Positions 42,064 to 50,724 of a stretch of DNA of 64,000 bases are shown piece by piece. Below the pieces are notes generated by a model. The model saw nothing but the letters and a program-made list of their open reading frames with translations, was not told the DNA's origin and made no database searches. A program made the position numbers and the translations under genes. Source of the stretch: CAYSCZ01 sp051155775 (GTDB lineage Bacteria; Bacteroidota; Bacteroidia; Cytophagales; Cyclobacteriaceae); contig DAXETV010000015.1 in NCBI GenBank assembly GCA_051155775.1, forward strand, positions 1-64,000. Reading direction: 5' to 3'. Every line of letters starts with the position of its first letter. Within the stretch, counting starts at the first letter, position 1.

Positions 42064-43488
42064 ATGATTTCATTAGATGACTTTAGAAAACATGCCCATC
42101 AGTTTGTTGATTGGATGGCTGATTATCTGGAGGAGATAGAATCCCTGCCGGTAAGGTCAAAAGTATCTCCCGGGGATATTTACGCTAAGCTACCTGATTC
42201 TCCACCAATGAAGGGGGCATCCGTAGGGCAAATCTTTGAAGACTTTAAGGCAATAGTTATGCCCGGTGTTACCCATTGGCAGCATCCAAATTTTCATGCT
42301 TTTTTTCCGGCCAATTCTTCTTATCCGTCTGTTCTTGCTGAGATGCTTACCGCTACCATTGGTGCACAATGCATGCTATGGGAGACATCACCCGCAGCTG
42401 CCGAACTTGAAGAAAAAGTTTTGAACTGGCTGAAGCCTCTTTTGGGCATCCCCCATGAATGGAGCGGGGTTATCCAGGACACCGCTTCCACCTCTACCTT
42501 AGTGGCCTTACTTACTGCCAGGGAAGCAAGTAGTAGCTTTACCATCAACAAAGAAGGACTTTATCAAAAGCCTGTTTATCTCATTTATTGCTCTACTGAA
42601 ACCCATTCTTCTATCGAAAAGGATGTGAAAATCGCCGGATTTGGTGCTGAAAATTTGGTTAAAGTAGCCGTAAAAGAAGATTTGAGCATGGATCCTGAGC
42701 AACTGGAAGCTGCTATTAAAGCTGATATCTCCAAAGGATACCAACCACTTTGTATAATCTGTACACTGGGTACTACTGGTACCCTGGCTGTTGATCCGGT
42801 AAAAGAAATTGGAGTGATAGCCAGGATATATGACTTATGGAACCATATAGATGCCGCTTATGCCGGTGTTGTTTTGATGTTGGAGGAATATAAATGGATG
42901 ATTGATGGTATTGAGAATGCGGATAGTTTCGTTTTTAATCCGCACAAATGGATGCTGACCAACTTTGATTGTTCGTTGTATTATGTGCGCAGTAAAGAAC
43001 TCTTGATCAGAACTTTTGAGATCTTGCCTGAGTACCTTAAAACATCTTCAGGAAATGAAGTTAACAACTATAGGGACTGGGGAATCCCTTTGGGGCGAAG
43101 GTTTAGGGCACTAAAGTTGTGGTTTGTGATAAGGAATTATGGAGTAGAAGGAATAAAAGGTAAGATCATTAGTGATATAAAACTGGCTGAGTGGTTGGAG
43201 AATCAAATTGAGGTGTCAGAAGACTTTGAAAATATTTTGCCTCGAAAAATGAATATGGTTTTTTTTAGATTCCATCCTTCGAATATTCAGGAAATTGACC
43301 ATTTAAACCAAATAAACAAAGACCTTAAGAATAAACTAAATGATAGCGGTAGGCTATATGTTACCCATTATATTGTCCGGGATGTATACTTTATAAGATT
43401 GTGCATCGGGTCACCTTATGTTACACTAGAAAATGTAAAGCAAAGCTGGGAGGCTATACAATCAATATCCGGGAGGGTAGAGCACTAA
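42064..43488 (+). CDS. Group II PLP-dependent aromatic L-amino-acid decarboxylase
   Basis: A 474-residue fold-type I PLP enzyme of the AADC/tyrosine-decarboxylase group, which turns aromatic amino acids into amines and CO2. It opens with DFRKHAHQFVDWMADYLEE and has the substrate-pocket block THWQHPNFHAFFPANSSYPS. The PLP phosphate loop is QDTASTSTLVAL; the partner Asp sits in NHIDAAYAG and the internal aldimine lysine is K295 in NPHKWMLTNFDCS. The C-terminal block is present but slightly short. The substrate (Trp, Tyr, DOPA or Phe) is not determined by sequence. It is last in the GT2-sigma-rsmG group. Confidence 0.92.
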   Translation: MISLDDFRKHAHQFVDWMADYLEEIESLPVRSKVSPGDIYAKLPDSPPMKGASVGQIFEDFKAIVMPGVTHWQHPNFHAFFPANSSYPSVLAEMLTATIGAQCMLWETSPAAAELEEKVLNWLKPLLGIPHEWSGVIQDTASTSTLVALLTAREASSSFTINKEGLYQKPVYLIYCSTETHSSIEKDVKIAGFGAENLVKVAVKEDLSMDPEQLEAAIKADISKGYQPLCIICTLGTTGTLAVDPVKEIGVIARIYDLWNHIDAAYAGVVLMLEEYKWMIDGIENADSFVFNPHKWMLTNFDCSLYYVRSKELLIRTFEILPEYLKTSSGNEVNNYRDWGIPLGRRFRALKLWFVIRNYGVEGIKGKIISDIKLAEWLENQIEVSEDFENILPRKMNMVFFRFHPSNIQEIDHLNQINKDLKNKLNDSGRLYVTHYIVRDVYFIRLCIGSPYVTLENVKQSWEAIQSISGRVEH

Positions 43489-43555
43489 ATGAACTATATC
43501 CGCTAGAAGCCTTCAAAGTATTGGCTATCCAGCCTGATTTATAAGCACTTAATAT

Positions 43556-43945
43556 TTATTTTGGTTGATTATCAATTCCAAGCCACTTGAGTGCTGCTTC
43601 CCTGTTTTCAAATGAAGACACACTCCAACCTCTGTTTAGTGAGGCGGTCACGTAAAATTCAGCAGTTTCCCTGGTTTTAGGTTCAACCGGCATTATTAGT
43701 GCGATCTTTGTAAGTCTGCTTAAAGGCTCTTCGATGTAATCCTTGGCGGGAAGGTTATACACATCCATTAGGTTGCTCACATGCTCAAGGTTAGTGGTGT
43801 CTACAAGTACAAGGTTTGAGCTGTGTTGTTTCTGAAGGGTAACACGTTTTGCCAGGGCATCTTGCATATCTTTACCATTCATAGATCCTGTGTAAACACT
43901 TTCTATAATGTTCAGATCAGCATTATAAGTAACCGTCCAGGCCAT
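43556..43945 (-). CDS. STAS/SpoIIAA-like protein of unknown function
   Basis: A 129-residue cytoplasmic protein with alternating strand-helix order (IIESVYTGSMNGKDM, QHSSNLVLVDTTNLEHVSN, LTKIALIMPVEP, GWSVSSFENREAALKWLG) like the SpoIIAA/STAS-like family. Such proteins act as small protein-interaction or lipid-binding modules. No active-site residue is obvious. It is a single gene on the minus strand between plus-strand genes. Confidence 0.6.
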   Translation of the reverse strand: MAWTVTYNADLNIIESVYTGSMNGKDMQDALAKRVTLQKQHSSNLVLVDTTNLEHVSNLMDVYNLPAKDYIEEPLSRLTKIALIMPVEPKTRETAEFYVTASLNRGWSVSSFENREAALKWLGIDNQPK

Positions 43946-44097
43946 GATTTACAATTAAGCGACCCTTAAATGTATAAAAATTTCTTTTATACAGCTAGCT
44001 GATGGTCAATTGATTGCATATACCATTCCATTGCTACATTGCTCCAATCTCTTTGATATTAGTTTCATAGATTTTTCAAATGCTTTAGGTTTGATCT

Positions 44098-44637
44098 ATG
44101 ACACGTGAAGAAGCTAAATCAATATTGACCGCCATGACAGAAACAGAAAGCCTGCTTAGGCATGCCCGAACCGTGGAATTGGTAATGGAGGCCTATGCCA
44201 GAAAGTTAAACGAAGACCATGATCAATGGGCTATAGCAGGAATGCTTCATGATGCTGATTATGAAAAATATCCGGAGGAGCATCCGCAAAAGATTGTAAA
44301 AATACTGCAAGCGCGAGGAGCACATGAAATCGCCTATGCTATTTCTGCCCACAACACCAAATGGGGGGTTCCTCATGAATCTTTACTGGACAAGGCGCTT
44401 TTGGCCTGTGATGAATTAACAGGTTTTGTTGTGGCTTGCTGTCGGGTAAGACCTGACGGTATCTCAACACTTACCCCAAAATCAGTAAAGAAAAAATTGA
44501 AACAAAAAAGTTTTGCTGCCAAAGTAGAAAGGGACGAAATCGAAAAAGGCGTTGAGCTATTCGCAGTTGATATGACCGGGCATATCCAACACATCATCGA
44601 TGCCTTAAAAGCAAATAAAGAGGAATTGCGGCTATAA
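44098..44637 (+). CDS. HD-domain phosphohydrolase
   Basis: A 179-residue HD-superfamily protein. Metal ligands are visible at H22 (LLRHARTVE) and H51-D52 (GMLHDADYE), with a later His in SAHNTKWG and Asp in LLACDELTG. The family hydrolyses phosphate esters, often nucleotides; this short uncommitted form is widespread and its substrate is not known. A 9-G tract lies just downstream. Confidence 0.87.
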   Translation: MTREEAKSILTAMTETESLLRHARTVELVMEAYARKLNEDHDQWAIAGMLHDADYEKYPEEHPQKIVKILQARGAHEIAYAISAHNTKWGVPHESLLDKALLACDELTGFVVACCRVRPDGISTLTPKSVKKKLKQKSFAAKVERDEIEKGVELFAVDMTGHIQHIIDALKANKEELRL

Positions 44638-44924
44638 TTATTTTTCCTTTAGACCAACTTATGATCGGGGGGGGGATGGTTATTATGCTTAAATTGATTT
44701 TTTCAGAGAAAAAATGACGAATGAAAACTAACAATGAATTAACAGCCAATATAGAAAAAGAGGATGATATGTGGGCCCGTTAGATTACCTGAATTTATAC
44801 CATGCCGCTGAGGCAAAGCATGAATCCAAATCCAAACCATTCCCTATAATTTCTGCTATCACATGCCCCGCATTTTGAACATGTTCAAGATCGCTGAATA
44901 CAATCAACATGAAAATATTCCTAG

Positions 44925-47900
44925 TTAAAACGTAGGCTCCTCTTCCTTCAATATAATGGCATCCACCTGTTTTTCCTTTACCTTTTGGTTAATCCTCGGG
45001 ATGTCAACGGATTTTACTTTACTCCACCGGGTCAGTGCTTCATCAATTTGTTTTGTAAGTGCATCTTTTACTGCCCTGGCCTGATCGGTTGGTTTGAAAT
45101 CACCAATCTCTGACATATTCTTTATATGAGCCAGTTTGTTATTGAGCCTGATCGGGAAGTTTAGCGGGTCCTGCCTGCTTTCATTCTTGGTCTGATATAA
45201 TGATTCTTCGATCCTGGTCATCTTTTTGTTTACCGAATCGATCTCAGCGATTAATTCTTTATAATCCTCCTGGCTCTTTAACCGCTCTTTAAAGTTGTTC
45301 ATCTGTTCCCTCGCATCCCGTATCTGTTTGATAGTCTGGTGGGTTTCGGATAGTTTATCTTTTATTTCTGCAATAAAATCAAATTGCTCCTGAAGGTCGC
45401 TGATGCTAGATGTACTTCTGGGGTCTTTTTTGATCTCAAACACTGTTTCAGAAACCTTACCATTGAAGCTTAACCGCGCCATATATTGTCCTGGCACTGC
45501 TTTGGGGCCTTTCAGGTTAGCAGCCCACATGATCAGTCCTTCAAAGCCTTCTCCATCCGGGTAGCGCATATCCCATACAAAGCTGTTACTTCCTTTTTGT
45601 GGCTTTATTTTATTCTTCTCTTCTTCAGCGGCATTGCTGAATGATTTAATTAGCGCACCATCCATCTCCATGACTTCAATCTTAACTGTATCATTCTCGG
45701 AGACAGAATCTTTCAGAAAGTAATAAAAGCCCACGCCATTGTGATGATTTTCCCCGGCATTTGCCGGAGGATCGCCCCATGAGGGGGAACCCATACGATA
45801 GCTGGCCAGTGGCTTAAAAAGATGTACATCCTTCGATTTTACTTCTTCATTTAGCTGATGGAGTATGGTCAGGTCATCAATCATCCAAAGGCTACGGCCC
45901 TGAGTAGCTGCCACCAGGTTGTTATTTTTAATAATAAGGTCAGTGACAGGAACCTGCGGTAGGTTCAGGTCAAAGGGTTGCCAGTCGGTGCCATCGTTAA
46001 AGGAGATGTACATGCCTGCTTCCGTTCCGGCATAGAGTAAGCCTTGCTTTTCCGGGTCTGCACGTAATACACGAGTAAAGTGGTTGCTGGCTATACCATC
46101 GGTTATCTTTTTCCATGTTTTGCCATAGTCGGTAGTTTTGTACAGGTAAGGTCTGTAGTCGCCTGTTTTATATAATGTGCCAGCCAGGTAAGCACCACCA
46201 TCATTAAAGGGGTTCGGGGCGATGCTGTTGTACATCAGGTATTTTGGTGCATCTTTTGGCGTAACGTTAGTCCAGTTTTTACCACCATCTTTTGATACAT
46301 GGACTAAACCATCATCTGAAGCAGCCCAAAGGAGGTCTTCTTCAAAAGGAGATTCACAAGCAGCAAAAATAGTAGCATAGTACTCCACGCTGGTATTGTC
46401 TTGTGTAATAGGCCCACCGGATGACACAAGCTTTTCCGGCTCTGCCCGTGTTAGGTCCGGGCTTATGATCTCCCAGCTTTGTCCCTCATCCATGCTGACG
46501 TGTACATGGTTTGATGTCGTATAAAGTTTATCAGGATTATGAGGGGAAAAGAATATAGGGAAGTTCCACTGAAAGCGGTATTTCATGCCTTCGGCACCGT
46601 GGCCCATTGGATTATCCGGCCATACATTTACGATTCTGGTTTGATTGTTTTCATGATTCTTCCTGGAAAGAAATCCATCGTAGCTGCCACCAAAGACAAT
46701 TTCATTATTATCAGGTTTTACCGCGATATGCGCGCTTTCACCTCCGGCAGTAGGTTCCCAGTCCCTTTCTGTAATGGCTTGGCCATCCGAACGGTGCAAT
46801 ATACGAACGGTGCTATTGTCTTGCTGGGCAGCATATATCCGGTAAGGAAAATGATCATCGGTTGTAACCCTGTAAAACTGCGCGGTTGGCTGGTTCATAT
46901 ACGTCGACCAGCTTTCTCCGGCATCTTTGGATATCTGTCCGCCACCATCATCAGCAACAGCCAATAGGTTATTATTATCGGGAGAAATCCATAAGTCATG
47001 ATGGTCCCCATGTGGTGTATCTATGGATTCGAAGGTGTTGCCGCCATCATTGGATCGCCAGAATTGAACATTTAGCACATAAACCCTGTCGACATTTACC
47101 GGATCGGCATATATCCTGGTATAGTACCAGGCTCTTTGCCTCAGGTTCCTGTCCTCATTGATCAGCTGCCACGTTTTACCGGCATCTTCAGATCGGTAGA
47201 GGCCGCCTTTTTCAGCTTCTATTTGTGCCCACACGATATCCGGGTCCACGGGGGACACCGCCACACCGATTATACCTAACGGCTCCTCCGGCATTCCTTC
47301 ATTATTTGAAATCTCCTTCCAGGTTTGTCCTTCATCGGTGCTTTTCCATAGAGCAGACCCCTCACCACCGCTGCTCAGGCTGTATGGTGTTCTTCTTATT
47401 TTCCAGGTGGAAGCGTAAATTATCCTGGGGTTACCCGGTTCAAGAATAAGGTCGACTGCGCCGGCTTGTGGAGACACATAAAGAATCTTCCTCCAGGACT
47501 TTCCTCCGTCAGTTGTTTTGTAAACCCCACGTTCTGTGCTGTCTTTAAACAGGTCACCCATAACAGCTACATAAACCACCTCAGGATTGTCCGGGTGCAC
47601 ACGAATCCTGCCCACATGCATACCATTTTCCAACCCTATATTTTCCCAGGTCTTACCGCCATCATAGGATTTAAATAATCCACCATATCCGGGGGAAACA
47701 TTTCCTCTGACGGTACTTTCGCCTGTTCCCACATATATTATATTGTTATTTGATGGACTTACCGCAACAGCTCCTATTGATCCTCCAAAAAATCCATCAC
47801 TGATGTTTTGCCAGTTTTGGCCTGCATCTTCTGTTTTCCAGACACCACCTCCGGTAACTCCCATGTAAAAAAGGTTTGGCTTGCCAACCACTCCAGTGAT

Positions 47901-48077
47901 AGCACAGGACCTGCCCCCACGATAAGGCCCGATAGATCGCCATTTTACCGCGTCAAAAAAATCTTGTGAATAAATCGGTTCATTGGATGGGTTTTTCTTT
48001 TGACCCTGTATTGAATAAGTGAGGCAAATCAAGCTGATTACTGCCATAAGATATTTGGCATCGAAAGGATTGATCAT
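44925..48077 (-). CDS. Large exported Asp-box (BNR/VPS10-like) beta-propeller protein, paralogue 3
   Basis: A 1,050-residue exported protein with signal region (LMAVISLICLTYSIQGQ). About eleven Asp boxes (KTEDAGQNW, KSYDGGKTW, KTTDGGKSW, KSTDEGQTW, RSEDAGKTW, RSNDGGNTF, ISKDAGESW, VSMDEGQSW, VSKDGGKNW, KTTDYGKTW) with strands such as IRVHPDNPEVVYVAVMGD. The start WRSIGPYRGGR and GVTGGGVWKTED parallels the other two. A beta domain (VPGQYMARLSFNGK) and a long charged helical C terminus follow (about 895-1035), ending in VDAIILKEEEPTF. There is no T9SS sorting tail. Function unknown; not linked to either other copy. Confidence 0.9.
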   Translation of the reverse strand: MINPFDAKYLMAVISLICLTYSIQGQKKNPSNEPIYSQDFFDAVKWRSIGPYRGGRSCAITGVVGKPNLFYMGVTGGGVWKTEDAGQNWQNISDGFFGGSIGAVAVSPSNNNIIYVGTGESTVRGNVSPGYGGLFKSYDGGKTWENIGLENGMHVGRIRVHPDNPEVVYVAVMGDLFKDSTERGVYKTTDGGKSWRKILYVSPQAGAVDLILEPGNPRIIYASTWKIRRTPYSLSSGGEGSALWKSTDEGQTWKEISNNEGMPEEPLGIIGVAVSPVDPDIVWAQIEAEKGGLYRSEDAGKTWQLINEDRNLRQRAWYYTRIYADPVNVDRVYVLNVQFWRSNDGGNTFESIDTPHGDHHDLWISPDNNNLLAVADDGGGQISKDAGESWSTYMNQPTAQFYRVTTDDHFPYRIYAAQQDNSTVRILHRSDGQAITERDWEPTAGGESAHIAVKPDNNEIVFGGSYDGFLSRKNHENNQTRIVNVWPDNPMGHGAEGMKYRFQWNFPIFFSPHNPDKLYTTSNHVHVSMDEGQSWEIISPDLTRAEPEKLVSSGGPITQDNTSVEYYATIFAACESPFEEDLLWAASDDGLVHVSKDGGKNWTNVTPKDAPKYLMYNSIAPNPFNDGGAYLAGTLYKTGDYRPYLYKTTDYGKTWKKITDGIASNHFTRVLRADPEKQGLLYAGTEAGMYISFNDGTDWQPFDLNLPQVPVTDLIIKNNNLVAATQGRSLWMIDDLTILHQLNEEVKSKDVHLFKPLASYRMGSPSWGDPPANAGENHHNGVGFYYFLKDSVSENDTVKIEVMEMDGALIKSFSNAAEEEKNKIKPQKGSNSFVWDMRYPDGEGFEGLIMWAANLKGPKAVPGQYMARLSFNGKVSETVFEIKKDPRSTSSISDLQEQFDFIAEIKDKLSETHQTIKQIRDAREQMNNFKERLKSQEDYKELIAEIDSVNKKMTRIEESLYQTKNESRQDPLNFPIRLNNKLAHIKNMSEIGDFKPTDQARAVKDALTKQIDEALTRWSKVKSVDIPRINQKVKEKQVDAIILKEEEPTF

Positions 48078-48170
48078 GATATGAGTCTTATTTTAAAATA
48101 ATGTTTATACTGTGGTTAAATTAATAAAATATCTTAATTATTTAATCGGAAGGTAAATTAACTTAAGACC

Positions 48171-50366
48171 TTAGTTTTCAGAAGTTTTGTTATTAAATCG
48201 TATTTCAGCCAAAGTAAACTTAATGTCTCCATATGTGAATTCATCACCCAATTTACTTTTTATATCCCCCAGCTTATATGTTTGATATTTATCAATTACT
48301 TGTTTGATGGCATTTGTTTTTGAGGTAGACACGAACTCTGAAGCAGGAAAGTGGCCATCAGAAACCGAATTGCATAGATGGCCCTCTATGGTGCTTTCTG
48401 CCAGGCCTCTTTCCTTAGCCACCGCCTCGATAGATTTCAACTCTTGGTATAGCTTTAAGGAGATGGAGGCTGATGGGGTTTTTGGGGATTTTTTCTTCTG
48501 AGGGATATTTTTATAAATGCTATTATTAAGCTGGTTTCTGGTTAGAACTTTGTTTTCAACCGCATTACTTAGAAACAACATAACCTTCTCCATCCCTTGT
48601 CGTTGTTGATGGATTGTCTCTTTTAGTGCTTTTAACTCCTGGTCAAATTTCTTGATCTTGGGGGTTTTTTCTAATTCGGTCTTGGTTTCCTGGATTGTTA
48701 TTAAACATTTATCAAGCTGTGGATTAAAATAGGCGCTGGCTTTCTCACATCGTTCTTTTAATTTGACATATGGAGAATCTGAATGATAGACATGCTGCCG
48801 GATCTCATGGCCAAATTTTTCTCCCACCGCATGAAGTGCTTCCAGTTGATGCAGGATATCGAGTGCTTTCAGTCCAAGTTGTTTTTTTATGTGCTGGCTA
48901 CCTTCCTTATCAGCAGTTTTTAGAACCCTTCGAGACTGATCTATGATTCTGGAAAAGTTAAAAGCAGATTCTGTGAAGTTAACTACAAATGCTTTTCTGT
49001 CTTCTTTTAATTCCTTTTTCAGGGTTTCCAGATCATTTTTTTGATCATTAAACTTTCTTAAGGAAGGATCAATCGTTACCCCGTGATTGGACATAGGATG
49101 AGACAAAATGAGCCCTTCCAGGGAGGTTAACCTTGACAATGCAACATACAATTGTCCAGAGGCAAATATGTTGGACAGGTCCAGGATTGCTTTTTCAAAT
49201 GTAAGGCCCTGGCTTTTATGTATGGTAATTGCCCAGGCTAGTTTTAAGGGATACTGCCTGAAGCTGCCAATAATTTTTTCCTCGACGGTATTGGTGTCTT
49301 TATTTAGCAGATACCTTCGGTTATTCCATTGATATGGTTCCACGGATATAATCTCACGCTCACTTTCAACCCGTACCTCATCTTCTGAAAGCTCTTTTAT
49401 CATAGCAATTTTGCCATTGTAGTATCTCTTATCCGGTGAAGGGTCATTTTTGATGAACATCACCTGAGCACCAACCTTCAGTTCAAGTTTTTTGGAAATG
49501 GGGTATAGGTTTTCAGGGAAATCACCGGTTATTTCAGCTTCATAGGGATATGTTTTGCTTTCTATGGAATTAAGTGCTCGTTGGTTGATTCTGTCAACCT
49601 TATAGTTATGTGTGCTAAGCTGGATAAACTTTTGATCATTATCGGGCTGAAAATCAGGATTGTAGTAATGGTTTAATCTTTTGATATCCTCATCATCGAG
49701 GTGGTTGTTACGTATCCGGTTCAATATTTCAATAAACTTTGGGTCACTTTGCCGGTAAATCTTTTCTAATTCGATGTATAAGGGAGGCGTATTTTTAAGT
49801 GCCCAGGCATCAAAAAAGTAAGCGCTATTATAAAAGCCGGAAAGCACTTCCCTTTCAGCATCTTTTACCACCGGAGGCAGTTGTAAAAGATCTCCTATAA
49901 AAAGTATTTGTAACCCGCCGAAGGGAATATCCTTTGATTTTCGCAAATATCTCAGGATGTGGTCAATGCAATCGAGGAGGTCTGATCTTAGCATGCTTAC
50001 TTCATCAATGATGAGCAGTTCCAGTTCATTGATCAGGTTTCGCTTGGTATTGTTGATCTTATAATTTTTGAAAAGGCTTTGAGGTGTATTAAATTTTAAT
50101 TGAGAAAGGTTATTGTAATTAAGATCAACAGACTCTGGTATAAAAGGCCCGAAAGGCAGCTGAAAAAATGAATGAAGGGTAACACCACCGGCATTAATAG
50201 CAGCAATTCCTGTAGGTGCTGTTACTACAGTATTTTTAAAAGTCTGCTTGATGATGTTTTTAAGGAAGGTAGTTTTTCCTGTACCGGCTTTTCCGGTTAA
50301 GAACACATGCCGATTTGTGGTGTTAACATACCGCTTGGCCAGGTTTGCGATCTCGTTAGCCTCCAT
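48171..50366 (-). CDS. PIF1-like helicase with C-terminal helix-turn-helix
   Basis: A 731-residue superfamily 1 helicase. Motif I is GKAGTGKTTF near residue 25, motif II LLIIDEVSML, motif III GDLLQLPPV and the later AITIHKSQGLTFEKAILDL, as in PIF1/RecD2-like enzymes that unwind DNA 5' to 3'. About 450-610 is helical and charged. The last 110 residues contain VAKERGLAESTIEGHLCNSV, the HTH_40 domain seen at the C terminus of some RecQ helicases. The order helicase-linker-HTH_40 suggests a domain fusion. It lies downstream of, and divergent from, the small gene at 50419. Confidence 0.88.
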   Translation of the reverse strand: MEANEIANLAKRYVNTTNRHVFLTGKAGTGKTTFLKNIIKQTFKNTVVTAPTGIAAINAGGVTLHSFFQLPFGPFIPESVDLNYNNLSQLKFNTPQSLFKNYKINNTKRNLINELELLIIDEVSMLRSDLLDCIDHILRYLRKSKDIPFGGLQILFIGDLLQLPPVVKDAEREVLSGFYNSAYFFDAWALKNTPPLYIELEKIYRQSDPKFIEILNRIRNNHLDDEDIKRLNHYYNPDFQPDNDQKFIQLSTHNYKVDRINQRALNSIESKTYPYEAEITGDFPENLYPISKKLELKVGAQVMFIKNDPSPDKRYYNGKIAMIKELSEDEVRVESEREIISVEPYQWNNRRYLLNKDTNTVEEKIIGSFRQYPLKLAWAITIHKSQGLTFEKAILDLSNIFASGQLYVALSRLTSLEGLILSHPMSNHGVTIDPSLRKFNDQKNDLETLKKELKEDRKAFVVNFTESAFNFSRIIDQSRRVLKTADKEGSQHIKKQLGLKALDILHQLEALHAVGEKFGHEIRQHVYHSDSPYVKLKERCEKASAYFNPQLDKCLITIQETKTELEKTPKIKKFDQELKALKETIHQQRQGMEKVMLFLSNAVENKVLTRNQLNNSIYKNIPQKKKSPKTPSASISLKLYQELKSIEAVAKERGLAESTIEGHLCNSVSDGHFPASEFVSTSKTNAIKQVIDKYQTYKLGDIKSKLGDEFTYGDIKFTLAEIRFNNKTSEN

Positions 50367-50418
50367 TGTGTTAATTTAATTTTTTTAAGTCATTTTTATG
50401 TATTAATCACAAATTTTC

Positions 50419-50664
50419 ATGGATGCAGATAGTGAAATAAAAGCGCTTCAGGAAAAAATTGATCAGCTTGAGGAAGAATTGTTCAATTGCCAAACGAACA
50501 GTAAATTGCTTAAAAACCAGAATATTGCCTTAAAGGAGTTCCTCGGTAACCTACTTGACAGTTGTCGTTCCCTAAAAGACTCAGACCTTGAATTGTACAA
50601 GATCGTTGAAAACCTGACCTTCAATATCCATGTGTTCTTAAAAGACAATAACATCAGGATTTAG
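50419..50664 (+). CDS. Small coiled-coil protein
   Basis: An 81-residue cytoplasmic protein with two heptad-like helices (IKALQEKIDQLEEELFNCQ, then FLGNLLDSCRSLKD). It has no signal or membrane segment. I recognise no family. It is divergent from the helicase gene (52 bases apart) and 60 bases upstream of the GH3 fusion gene. It may be real because it begins with ATG and its composition is protein-like. Confidence 0.55.
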   Translation: MDADSEIKALQEKIDQLEEELFNCQTNSKLLKNQNIALKEFLGNLLDSCRSLKDSDLELYKIVENLTFNIHVFLKDNNIRI

Positions 50665-50724
50665 TTGGCAGTAAGAAGGAATTTCGTTTTTGACTGGTAA
50701 AGTTGGTTGGTTATCTTAGCTTTT

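Noticed and set aside
46539..47449. Several plus-strand frames inside the third Asp-box gene
   Set aside because: Antisense to a gene with clear repeated motifs; explained by codon bias.
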